Shown here: piece by piece, positions 4,301 to 11,973 of the stretch
Layout: each line of letters starts with the position of its first letter
Numbering within the stretch: the stretch's first letter is position 1
Source: a virus
IMG/VR virus record: IMGVR_UViG_3300032093_009701
Location: 1 to 30,402 of that record
Length of the DNA: 30,402 nt
Direction: 5' to 3' (one strand)
Position numbers and translations under genes: made by a program
The notes under the pieces: generated by a model
Databases searched by the model: none
Seen by the model: the letters and a program-made list of their open reading frames with translations, nothing else
What the model was told of the DNA's origin: nothing

Positions 4301-4388
4301 GCGAGTGAGACTTGGTAGTCAGAGGAGTCTTATAAACTCTTTCCGCCAGATTAGCGGCTTTGACCTGGTTCGAATCCAGGCACTCGTA
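4301..4388 (+). tRNA. Class II tRNA with TAT anticodon, identity unclear
   Basis: Acceptor GCGAGTG/CACTCGT, anticodon stem GGAGT/ACTCT with loop CTTATAA (anticodon TAT at 4331-4333), T stem CCTGG/CCAGG, discriminator A. It has a long variable arm (hairpin CCGC/GCGG), which in bacteria belongs to Leu, Ser or Tyr, and a short D arm (GAC/GTC with 6-nt loop). TAT would read the Ile codon AUA, already served by the tRNA at 754. A decayed Leu(TAA) or Tyr tRNA is possible. Confidence 0.75.
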
Positions 4389-4390
4389 TT

Positions 4391-4463
4391 GCTCCTTTAG
4401 CAATCTGGTGAATGCAGCGAACTCATAATTCGCCTGAGGCGTGTTCGATCCACGCAAGGAGCA
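4391..4463 (+). tRNA. tRNA-Met-like (CAT), copy 2
   Basis: Base-for-base identical to the tRNA at 830-902, including two bases before it and the CTTG after it. The lack of any difference points to a recent duplication or gene conversion. Confidence 0.93.
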
Positions 4464-4464
4464 C

Positions 4465-4494
4465 TTGACAGAATATCTGTCAAACCCTTATAAT
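4465..4494 (+). promoter_or_regulatory. Sigma70-like promoter with palindromic -35
   Basis: TTGACA (4465-4470), 18-bp spacer, perfect TATAAT (4489-4494), 22 bp before the ATG at 4517. The -35 box is one arm of a perfect palindrome TTGACAGA-ATA-TCTGTCAA (4465-4483), which would suit a repressor. Confidence 0.75.
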
Positions 4495-4516
4495 ACTAAG
4501 GACAACATTCAGAACA

Positions 4517-4732
4517 ATGACTCTCACATCAAAATTCAAGAAAGACGTTCAGACTCTTCGTGGTGCAGCAAATGGAGATTTTTATCTCGACGTAAAAAAC
4601 CCCAAACTTTATAAAAAAGTTCGTAGGTATTATGAAAGTGAAGGTGTAGTTTTTTCTGGCGATCCACTTGATGACTATGAAATGCTTATGGAATATGTGT
4701 ATCAAGATCTTGAATCTGTTGAAGTTGCATGA
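4517..4732 (+). CDS. Small acidic phage protein of unknown function
   Basis: 71 aa, soluble. The N-terminus is basic (SKFKKDVQTLRG) and the C-terminal half acidic (DDYEMLMEYVYQDLESVEV). No domain recognised; a conserved cyanophage hypothetical is likely. It is the first gene behind a perfect TATAAT promoter, suggesting early expression. Confidence 0.7.
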   Translation: MTLTSKFKKDVQTLRGAANGDFYLDVKNPKLYKKVRRYYESEGVVFSGDPLDDYEMLMEYVYQDLESVEVA

Positions 4733-4784
4733 GTAAATAGTCTCGGGAAGACTTTAAAAGCGCACTGGTCGGGAGCAACCCCTT

Positions 4785-5018
4785 ATGTCTAGATCTGATC
4801 TACTTCGTTGGGTTGGAAATATTCTCCTCTTAATTGGTTATCAAACTATGTTATGGGGAGAATTTAAATATGGTTTAATGATGAAATGTATCGGGGGACT
4901 GCTTACAGTACCATTTGCTATTAAACTTAAACTTTGGGATGTTTTATTTTTGTGTGCATTCTTTGGATTTAGTGAAGTATCAAAACTTATACAACTTTTC
5001 TTAGTTTCTCAAAACTAA
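4785..5018 (+). CDS. Small polytopic membrane protein
   Basis: 77 aa with two to three hydrophobic segments (about residues 9-23, 34-45 and 50-73), short loops and no signal-cleavage site. It is likely an inner-membrane protein; no named family recognised. The 52-nt gap before it can form GTCT/AGAC and GC-rich hairpins. It is the last gene before the structured spacer and terminator at 5019-5184. Confidence 0.65.
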   Translation: MSRSDLLRWVGNILLLIGYQTMLWGEFKYGLMMKCIGGLLTVPFAIKLKLWDVLFLCAFFGFSEVSKLIQLFLVSQN

Positions 5019-5045
5019 GTGGTGGAGTCAAAATCTGACCCTTTC

Positions 5046-5148
5046 TGTCCTCGTCGGATTGGACATAAAATATGCCGACTGGTGTGGATGGGGAAACCCC
5101 GCCTGGTTTCCAATTTCCAGATAAAGAATTGGTGGCGAGCCTGTTATT
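5046..5148 (+). other. Structured untranslated region ahead of a terminator
   Basis: No ORF is visible. Several helices can form: TGTCC (5046-5050) / GGACA (5061-5065), competing with GTCGG (5053-5057) / CCGAC (5075-5079); GGGG-aaa-CCCC (5090-5100); and CCAATT (5110-5115) / AATTGG (5127-5132). With the terminator immediately after, this could be an attenuator or riboswitch-like element, or only the 3' UTR of the membrane-protein mRNA. Confidence 0.4.
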
Positions 5149-5184
5149 AAAGAGAGGAGTTATTTTAACTCCTCTCTTTTTTTG
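5149..5184 (+). terminator. Strong rho-independent terminator
   Basis: A perfect stem of at least 12 bp (5151-5162 with 5166-5177), a 3-nt loop, then seven or more T. It separates the tRNA/early region from the glycan island. Confidence 0.93.
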
Positions 5185-5241
5185 TCTATATAGAAAAACA
5201 AATATTATCTTGTTGTTGAAAATTTATTACTTATTACAAAA

Positions 5242-6015
5242 ATGAATAGGATTTCTGATTATAAAAAATTATCTACGGATATTATTAATTGGATGAGTGA
5301 TTATGCATCTAGTAACAACATAAGAGCGTTTGTAATTGGGGTTTCTGGTGGAATTGACTCTGCAGTGTCATCTACACTTGCTGCTTCTACAGGACTTCCT
5401 ACTTACGCACTGGGGATGCCAATACATCAGAAAGAGGATCAAGAAACTTTATCTGATGCTCATTTGGAATGGTTAAAAACAAATTTTGATAACGTTATTG
5501 CAAATAAGTTCGATCTTACTAAAGTTTTTGATACTTTTCAATTTACTATGAAAGAGTTTGGATCTAACAATCTTGCTCTTGCAAATAGTAGATCACGTAT
5601 TCGTATGGTGACATTATATCAAGTCGCAACTTCTGTTGGTGGTATCGTAGTTGGAACTGGTAATAAAGTTGAAGATTATGGTGTAGGATTCTATACTAAA
5701 TATGGTGATGGTGGAGTTGATATTGCTCCTATCGCTGATCTTTATAAAACTGAAGTATGGGAACTTGGAAAGTATCTTGGTGTAGATCGACGTATTATTG
5801 ACGCATCTCCCACTGATGGGTTGTGGGATGATGGGAGAACTGATGAAGATCAGATTGGGACTTCATACGAAATGCTTGAGTGGGTTATGGAGAATGGATT
5901 ATCTGAAGATCCTATGTTCTTAAATGAAGAACAAATACAAGCAATTAATACTTACAAAAAATTTAATATGCAAAATAAACATAAAATGATTTCTATTCCT
6001 ACATTTAAACTATGA
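5242..6015 (+). CDS. nadE: NH3-dependent NAD+ synthetase
   Basis: 257 aa. It catalyses the last step of NAD synthesis, amidating NaAD with ATP and ammonia, in the cytosol. The P-loop of the N-type ATP pyrophosphatase is SGGIDS at residues 35-40; GTGNKVED (138-145) and YGDGG (154-158), followed by APIADLYKTEVW, are NadE hallmarks. No glutaminase domain is present, so it would use free ammonia. Length is normal for the short bacterial form. It leads the glycan island and its stop overlaps the next ATG (ATGA). It may restore NAD for the several NAD-dependent sugar enzymes downstream or counter NAD-depleting defences; both are inference. No Shine-Dalgarno is visible. Confidence 0.9.
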   Translation: MNRISDYKKLSTDIINWMSDYASSNNIRAFVIGVSGGIDSAVSSTLAASTGLPTYALGMPIHQKEDQETLSDAHLEWLKTNFDNVIANKFDLTKVFDTFQFTMKEFGSNNLALANSRSRIRMVTLYQVATSVGGIVVGTGNKVEDYGVGFYTKYGDGGVDIAPIADLYKTEVWELGKYLGVDRRIIDASPTDGLWDDGRTDEDQIGTSYEMLEWVMENGLSEDPMFLNEEQIQAINTYKKFNMQNKHKMISIPTFKL

Positions 6016-6785
6016 CTGCAACAATCACTGAAGTAAAAAAGTTTTGGGATGATCGTCCGTGTAATGTTAGACATTCCAGTAAAGATATTGGTACTAAAGA
6101 ATATTTTGATGAAGTTGAACGTAAGAAGTTCAAGGCAGAACCTCATATTCTTAAATTTACTGAATTTTCAAAATGGGAAGGTAAAAAAGTTTTAGAAATT
6201 GGTTGTGGTCTTGCTACAGTTGGGGCAAACTTTGCTTTTAATGGTGCAGACTATACTGGTGTAGAACTATCTGAAGAAAGCCTTGCTCTTGCAAAGAAGA
6301 GGTTTGCGGTATTTGAACAGGAAGGAAAATTTTATTCTGGTAATGCAGAGGAACTTTCCTCCTTTGTGCCTGTAGAAACTTATGATTTGATTTACTCTTT
6401 TGGTGTAATTCATCATAGTCCTCATCCAGAAAAAATCATTTCTGAGATCAAGAAGTATATGAATGAGAATAGTGTTCTCAAGATTATGCTTTACGCAAAA
6501 GATTCTTGGAAAAACTATATGATTGAGTCGGGACTTGATCAACCTGAAGCACAATATGGTTGTCCGATTGCAAATACATATACTAAGCAAGAGGTTATAA
6601 ATTTATTAGATGGATATGAAGTTCTTTCCATTGAGCAAGATCACATCTTTCCTTATCAAGTAGAACCTTATAAAAAAGGTGAGTATATCAAACAACCTTG
6701 GTTTGATTCTATGCCCCCAGAAATGTTTAGGACTCTTGAGAAAAATCTTGGATGGCATTTATTAATTACAGCTAAACTTAAATGA
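6012..6785 (+). CDS. Class I SAM-dependent methyltransferase
   Basis: 257 aa. Motif I is EIGCGLATVG (about residues 62-71), followed by an acidic motif II (GVELSEESL), a NAEEL segment and motif IV DLIYSFGVIHH. This is the methyltransferase 11/25 type. The FGVIHHSPHPEKIISEIKKYM stretch resembles small-molecule or sugar methyltransferases. Its ATG overlaps the nadE stop, so the two are translationally coupled. The substrate is unknown; the context suggests a glycan or its precursor. Confidence 0.85.
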   Translation: MTATITEVKKFWDDRPCNVRHSSKDIGTKEYFDEVERKKFKAEPHILKFTEFSKWEGKKVLEIGCGLATVGANFAFNGADYTGVELSEESLALAKKRFAVFEQEGKFYSGNAEELSSFVPVETYDLIYSFGVIHHSPHPEKIISEIKKYMNENSVLKIMLYAKDSWKNYMIESGLDQPEAQYGCPIANTYTKQEVINLLDGYEVLSIEQDHIFPYQVEPYKKGEYIKQPWFDSMPPEMFRTLEKNLGWHLLITAKLK

Positions 6786-6791
6786 AATTTT

Positions 6792-7496
6792 ATGAATGAA
6801 TTTGTAAGTTATCCCTTTATAAGGACAAATATATTAGTAACGCAACAAAGTGTCAGGGATAATCCATATACGTGGGACAATACTGGGGTAGGATTAACAG
6901 AACTTGAACTTGTAAATAAGTTTGTTTCATATATTAAAGACGAATTTACTATATTAGATATAGGTGCCCAAAGTGGGTGTTTCTCTTTAGCAGCTAGATA
7001 TTATCCAAATACCATCTGGCATTCTTTTGAACCAGATCCTTCGAACTATTCTTTATTATTGGATAATTTGAAATTGAATAATATTCATAATGTAAATACA
7101 TATGAAACAGCTTTGAGTGATAAAGTTGGAGAAGCAACTTTAAAAATTTGTGATTTTCATAAAGGATTAAACACTTTAGGAGAAAATCTAATTAGATTTT
7201 CTCCAGAGAATTCTATTAATTGTATCGTAGAAACAAATACTATTGATAATTTGTTTTTAAGTAAAAAAATTGACTTAATTAAAATAGATACTGAAGGATC
7301 TGAATATGATATAATAAAGGGGGGAATTCAAACAATTGAAAAATATAAACCAAAAATTTTATTGGAGTATTACCAAGACAATTTAAATCAATTTGGTAAG
7401 AAAACAAATGATATTGATGAGTTGCTTGAAGAAATTAATTATAAAATATCGTGGGTATTTGCCGAAAATATTTTTATTGAACCACGTACTAGATAA
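6792..7496 (+). CDS. FkbM-family methyltransferase
   Basis: 234 aa. Features of FkbM proteins: ILDIGAQSGCFS (motif I), FEPDPSNY (acidic end of strand 2), ALSDKVGEATL, then IDLIKIDTEGSEYDIIKGG and the C-terminal PKILLEYY. FkbM enzymes O-methylate sugars or polyketides. It follows the previous methyltransferase by 6 nt. A second FkbM gene is at 14770. The gap after it (7497-7532) is AT-only filler with no promoter I can support. Confidence 0.88.
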   Translation: MNEFVSYPFIRTNILVTQQSVRDNPYTWDNTGVGLTELELVNKFVSYIKDEFTILDIGAQSGCFSLAARYYPNTIWHSFEPDPSNYSLLLDNLKLNNIHNVNTYETALSDKVGEATLKICDFHKGLNTLGENLIRFSPENSINCIVETNTIDNLFLSKKIDLIKIDTEGSEYDIIKGGIQTIEKYKPKILLEYYQDNLNQFGKKTNDIDELLEEINYKISWVFAENIFIEPRTR

Positions 7497-7532
7497 TAGT
7501 AATTAATATTTATTTTTATTTTTATTTTTAAA

Positions 7533-8702
7533 ATGCATATGAAAATTGGTGTTATTGGTGCAGGTAGACTTGGAATTTGCTTTGCTTTACTTTTAGATAA
7601 AGCAGGGTATTCTATAGTAGCATCTGATGTACGTGAAGATTATGTAAAAAGTCTTTGCGAAAAGAGGATCGATACTGCTGAGCCTTACGTTCAAGAACTT
7701 CTTTCTTCTTCAAATAATATTACTTTTAGAACTGGTAATTATGATGTAATTAATGAATGTGATGTTCTTTATACTTTAGTAGCAACACCATCTTGCTCAG
7801 ATGGTAGTTATGATGTTAGTGCAATATGGAGAGTAATTGCTGATATTCAAAATGCAACTACTTTAGGAATTAACGTAAAAGGAAAGGCATTTATCGTAGG
7901 ATGTACAACTAATCCTGGGGATTGTGAGTTATTTCGAAAGCAATTGGAACCATATGGTGTAGAAGTATTTTATAATCCAGAATTCATTGCGCAAGGATCA
8001 ATTATTAAAGATCTTGAAAATGCTGACATGGTTCTTGTGGGGGGTCCAGAAGGAAAATATCGTTCTTTTATAGAAGAAATTTATAATAAAATTCAAGTTA
8101 AAAAACCAAAAATTTGCTTTATGTCAACAACTGCTGCAGAGTTGGTAAAACTTGCAGTTAATTGTTTCTTAACCACTAAGATCAGTTATGCAAATATGGT
8201 CGGTGAAGTAATGACTCTTGCTGGACTTGAAAATGAGATCGAACAAGTATTGGGGGCAATTGGATCTGATACTAGAGTTGGTAATAAGTATTTGAAATAT
8301 GGATATGGGTTTGGTGGTCCTTGTTTGCCGAGAGATAATCGTTCTTTTGCTGCTTATGCAAAAAAACTTGGATTAGAATATAACTTAGGAAAAACGACAG
8401 ATGATTTTAATAATGAACACGCTAAGTTTTTGAAAAATTATTTTATAGGAAAAAATAAAGAAAAATTGCCTTTTTACTTTGACTATATTTCTTATAAAAA
8501 AGGAACGGATATTTTTACGGAGAGTCAACAATATCGTCTATGTTTAGATTTATTAGATGAAGGGTATGAAGTTTACATAGGTGAAAATAAATCTGTTACT
8601 GGACAAATAAAAGATTATCTTCACTCAAAATATAAAAATAGTGTTCATTTTATAACAAAAGATAATGAAATAAAGATTGATATGTTTAGCGTATTCGTTT
8701 GA
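7533..8702 (+). CDS. UDP-glucose/GDP-mannose dehydrogenase family protein
   Basis: 389 aa. This family performs two-step NAD-dependent oxidation of a nucleotide sugar to a uronic acid. The Rossmann motif is GAGRLG (9-14). YNPEFIAQGS (147-156), K206/N210, and GFGGPCLPRD with the catalytic Cys at 264 and Asp at 268 are all present, so it is probably active. The C-terminal sugar-binding domain is shorter and more divergent than in typical Ugd. Whether the substrate is UDP-Glc, UDP-GlcNAc or GDP-Man cannot be told. It may feed the epimerase or glycosyltransferases downstream. Confidence 0.87.
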   Translation: MHMKIGVIGAGRLGICFALLLDKAGYSIVASDVREDYVKSLCEKRIDTAEPYVQELLSSSNNITFRTGNYDVINECDVLYTLVATPSCSDGSYDVSAIWRVIADIQNATTLGINVKGKAFIVGCTTNPGDCELFRKQLEPYGVEVFYNPEFIAQGSIIKDLENADMVLVGGPEGKYRSFIEEIYNKIQVKKPKICFMSTTAAELVKLAVNCFLTTKISYANMVGEVMTLAGLENEIEQVLGAIGSDTRVGNKYLKYGYGFGGPCLPRDNRSFAAYAKKLGLEYNLGKTTDDFNNEHAKFLKNYFIGKNKEKLPFYFDYISYKKGTDIFTESQQYRLCLDLLDEGYEVYIGENKSVTGQIKDYLHSKYKNSVHFITKDNEIKIDMFSVFV

Positions 8703-8722
8703 TTTGTGATATAATATATACT

Positions 8723-9826
8723 ATGAGTAATTTATCAACTATGAGTGATTATAAGAAAACAGCACTTGTTCTTGGTGCTGGTGGTTTTATTGGAAGCCAC
8801 ATGGTAAAAAGACTGAAAGCAGAAGGATATTGGGTTCGTGGAGTAGATCTTAAGTATCCTGAGTTTTCAATTTCTGATGCAGATGAATTTATTCAGGGAG
8901 ACCTGAGGGATATGAGTTTTGTTCGTCGTGTTCTTGAATTTAAAGGTGAGCAAGGTAATTTTTATAATTCTGTTCCTTATCGTTACATTCGTCCTTTCCA
9001 TGAAATATACCAGTTTGCCGCCGATATGGGTGGGGCAGGATTTGTTTTCACAGGAGAAAATGATGCAGATATCATGCACAACTCTGCAGCAATTAACCTA
9101 AACGTCCTTGAATCGCAACACCAATTGAATGAAACGTTTAATGGCGTTGATAATAGCGTAGAATGTGTTCGTCCAGTGTTAGACTACCAAACCAAAATTT
9201 TCTATTCTAGTTCTGCTTGTATGTACCCAGAACACAATCAATTGGATCCCGAAAACCCTGATTGCCGTGAAGACTCTGCATACCCAGCAAATCCAGATTC
9301 TGAATATGGTTGGGAGAAATTGTTCTCAGAGCGGTTGTTTTTCGCTTATAATCGTAATTATGGGATCCCTGTTCGGGTTGCTAGGTATCATAATATCTTT
9401 GGACCAGAAGGAACTTGGGAAGGTGGAAGAGAGAAAGCACCGGCAGCAATCTGCCGTAAGGTCGCCTATCTTCCAGAGGAAGGTGGAACAATCGAAGTGT
9501 GGGGAGATGGCCTACAAACTCGTTCCTTCCTGTATATTGATGAATGCATCGAAGCGACCCGCAGAATGATGGATAGTGATTTCATTGGACCAGTTAATAT
9601 TGGTTCTGAAGAAATGGTTACTATCAATCAACTTGTAGATACTGCTGCTAGGGTTGCTGGTAAGAGTGTTGAAAAGAATCATATTCTTGATGCTCCTCTT
9701 GGTGTTCGTGGACGTAATTCTAACAATGATTTGATTAGAGAAAAATTGGGATGGGACTATTCACAGACTCTGGAAGAGGGTATTCGCAAAACATATAACT
9801 GGATTCTAGGACAAATTAACAAATGA
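8723..9826 (+). CDS. gme: GDP-mannose 3,5-epimerase
   Basis: 367 aa from ATG 8723 (ATG 8741 also possible; a TTG at 8699 is unlikely). It is an extended SDR converting GDP-D-mannose to GDP-L-galactose or GDP-L-gulose. NAD site GAGGFIG (18-24). SSSACMYPE, YGWEK and GGREKAPAA match the plant-type GME signature. Taking Arabidopsis GME C145, Y174, K178 and K217 as reference, the phage C166, Y195, K199 and K238 keep the same spacings (29, 4 and 39 residues). EVWGDGLQTRSFLYIDEC and VNIGSEEMV are also GME-like. An insert of about 20 residues after position 132 is unusual. Overlaps the next gene by ATGA. Confidence 0.92.
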   Translation: MSNLSTMSDYKKTALVLGAGGFIGSHMVKRLKAEGYWVRGVDLKYPEFSISDADEFIQGDLRDMSFVRRVLEFKGEQGNFYNSVPYRYIRPFHEIYQFAADMGGAGFVFTGENDADIMHNSAAINLNVLESQHQLNETFNGVDNSVECVRPVLDYQTKIFYSSSACMYPEHNQLDPENPDCREDSAYPANPDSEYGWEKLFSERLFFAYNRNYGIPVRVARYHNIFGPEGTWEGGREKAPAAICRKVAYLPEEGGTIEVWGDGLQTRSFLYIDECIEATRRMMDSDFIGPVNIGSEEMVTINQLVDTAARVAGKSVEKNHILDAPLGVRGRNSNNDLIREKLGWDYSQTLEEGIRKTYNWILGQINK

Positions 9827-10389
9827 CACTTAAACAAATTCTTCAAGATTTTAGTCTTGAACCCGATACGGATAAAAATTGTACTCACTGTTACATTGAG
9901 CAGTTTTATGAAAGTGCTTTTGCGCCTTATAGGAACAAAAAAATTTCTATTTTGGAAATTGGAATTAGTCTTGGGGCAAGTTTAAAATTATGGAAAGAGT
10001 ATTTTAAAAATTCTGTCCATGTTGTCGGTATAGATAACAGGGAACATGTTTTGTTAGAAAAGTATAAAAATATAGAAGGAGTCACTTATTATTTTGAAGA
10101 TGCATATAATCCAGAAATTGTAAAAAAATTACCTAAATTTAACATTATTATCGATGATGGATGTCATGATTTGGATACTCAGTTAAAGGCAATAGAGATT
10201 TATCTTCCTTTACTGAAAAGGGGTGGAATTTATATTATTGAAGATATTCAGCAACATTTATTTCCAAACTGTTATGAAGAATTTTTAAAAGTAATACCCG
10301 ACGAATTTAAAGAAAACCATAAATGGTTGGATTTAAGAAGTTATAAAAACCGACCAGATGATACTTTATTGGTTATAAACAAACTATGA
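9823..10389 (+). CDS. Class I SAM methyltransferase (TylF/CmcI-like)
   Basis: 188 aa. The opening THCYIEQFYES.F.PYRNKKISILEIGISLGASLKLW and later IIIDDGCHD resemble methyltransferases of macrocin/rhamnosyl O-methyltransferase type, in which the Asp-rich IIDDG motif holds a metal. LLKRGGIYIIEDIQ is the usual late strand. It is coupled by ATGA to the GME gene and to the next methyltransferase. The likely target is a sugar hydroxyl. Slightly short for the family but with the core motifs intact. Confidence 0.8.
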   Translation: MTLKQILQDFSLEPDTDKNCTHCYIEQFYESAFAPYRNKKISILEIGISLGASLKLWKEYFKNSVHVVGIDNREHVLLEKYKNIEGVTYYFEDAYNPEIVKKLPKFNIIIDDGCHDLDTQLKAIEIYLPLLKRGGIYIIEDIQQHLFPNCYEEFLKVIPDEFKENHKWLDLRSYKNRPDDTLLVINKL

Positions 10390-11108
10390 TTAGATTAGAA
10401 ACAAAACATCCTGTTGCATTGACATCACCGGATCATCTTTGTCCGCATGGGTGTGTAAGAGATAATTTTTCTTCATTAGATTTAATATCCGAAGTAACTG
10501 AATATTTTCAAGACAAAAAAATTGTCATGATTGATCTTGGGTGCTCTGGCGGACAATTTGTTGTTGATTTTATTCGACAAGGAGATATTGCAATTGGATT
10601 GGAGGGTAGTTCTCACGTACTGGAGGGTGAAGGAAAATCAAATTGGAAAAAATATCATAATAAAAATTTATTTTTGTGTGATATATCTGAAGATTATCAA
10701 CTATATTTGAACGATGAACCTCTGAAGGCAGACTTTATCCATTCCGAAGAGGTTTTTGAACATATTAGTGAAGACAAGATAGATAACCTATTGAAAAATA
10801 TTAGAAATCATTTAAAGACTGGCGGAATATGTGCTTTTGGCATTTCTCTAGTTCCAGACGTTCAAGTTAGGGATTCTAATGATAATATTGTAGAACCTCC
10901 TTATGATGAAAGTGATTCTTCTCTAAAATTTTATAAACTACATCAATCAGTTTTTCCTGCTGATTGGTGGAGAGATAAACTGATTGAAAATGGATTTGAA
11001 ATTTTAAAAGGTGGAAAAAATGACCAAAACCATTTTGGATATATTTTTAATAGTACTGTGAGGTGGGATTACTCTGGAAGTGTTTATATCTGCTGTAAAG
11101 TAAAATAA
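10386..11108 (+). CDS. Class I SAM-dependent methyltransferase
   Basis: 240 aa. Motif I is MIDLGCSGGQFV (about residues 47-58), followed by IGLEGS, an acid-rich CDISEDY segment and ADFIHSEEVFEHISEDKIDNLL, where EVFEHI is typical of methyltransferase 11/23 proteins. LKTGGICAFGIS is the post-motif strand. Substrate unknown, presumably a glycan residue. Coupled by ATGA to the preceding gene; 16 nt precede the next. Confidence 0.82.
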   Translation: MIRLETKHPVALTSPDHLCPHGCVRDNFSSLDLISEVTEYFQDKKIVMIDLGCSGGQFVVDFIRQGDIAIGLEGSSHVLEGEGKSNWKKYHNKNLFLCDISEDYQLYLNDEPLKADFIHSEEVFEHISEDKIDNLLKNIRNHLKTGGICAFGISLVPDVQVRDSNDNIVEPPYDESDSSLKFYKLHQSVFPADWWRDKLIENGFEILKGGKNDQNHFGYIFNSTVRWDYSGSVYICCKVK

Positions 11109-11124
11109 AAATAGGTAGTTTTTT

Positions 11125-11973
11125 ATGAAAGTAACAGTATTAGGAAGTTCTGGTCAGGTTGGTGCATATCTAACTGAATACCTCAGAAATAAAAATTATG
11201 AGGTAAATGAGTTTGATGTAGTTAATGGTCCAGAACATGATATGACAATTATTCCAAATCAAAACTTGGAAGACAATATTAAAGATTCAGACTTTATTTT
11301 CTTTCTTGCATTCGATGTTGGTGGGTCTCGATATCTCAAGAAGTATCAACATACGTTTCAATTCATTGATAATAATGCTCGATTAATGGCAAATGCCTTT
11401 GGTCTTCTAAAAAAGTATAATAAGAGGTTTGTATTTGCTTCATCGCAGATGAGTAATATGAGTTATTCCCCTTATGGTGTTCTTAAGAATGTGGGAGAAC
11501 TTTATACTAAATCTCTGAATGGTCTTATCGTTAAATTCTGGAATGTGTATGGAATAGAGAGGGACCATGAAAAGGCACACGTCATCACAGACTTTATCCG
11601 TAAGGGATTTGAAACTGGTGTAATTGATATGCTCACTGATGGGCAAGAAGAACGTGAGTTTCTTTATGCGGAAGATTGTTGCGAAGCTCTTGAATCTATT
11701 ATGAACAATTTTGACGAATTTACTTCTGAAGACAATCTTCATATAACAAGTTTTCGGTCTACGAAAATTATTGATATAGCAAGCATTATTGCTGGACAAT
11801 TTAATCTTATTGGAAAAACAGTAAAATTAGAACCTTCTTTGGAAAAGGATAGTGTTCAAATGGATAAAAAAAATAGACCAGATGCATATATTATGAAATG
11901 GTGGATGCCAAAAACAACTATAGAATCTGGTATTTCAAAAATATTTGAGGTAATGAAAAATGAGCGTTTATGA
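11125..11973 (+). CDS. SDR-type NAD-dependent epimerase/dehydratase
   Basis: 282 aa. The N-terminal Rossmann motif is GSSGQVG (7-13). FASSQMSNMSYSPYGVLKNVGELY carries the Ser and YxxxK catalytic residues. VKFWNVYG and EEREFLYAEDCCEALE match the extended SDR sugar-nucleotide epimerase group. Substrate not assignable. A possible Shine-Dalgarno AGGTAG lies 8 nt before the ATG, one of the few visible in the island. It overlaps the GT17 gene by 14 nt. Confidence 0.83.
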   Translation: MKVTVLGSSGQVGAYLTEYLRNKNYEVNEFDVVNGPEHDMTIIPNQNLEDNIKDSDFIFFLAFDVGGSRYLKKYQHTFQFIDNNARLMANAFGLLKKYNKRFVFASSQMSNMSYSPYGVLKNVGELYTKSLNGLIVKFWNVYGIERDHEKAHVITDFIRKGFETGVIDMLTDGQEEREFLYAEDCCEALESIMNNFDEFTSEDNLHITSFRSTKIIDIASIIAGQFNLIGKTVKLEPSLEKDSVQMDKKNRPDAYIMKWWMPKTTIESGISKIFEVMKNERL

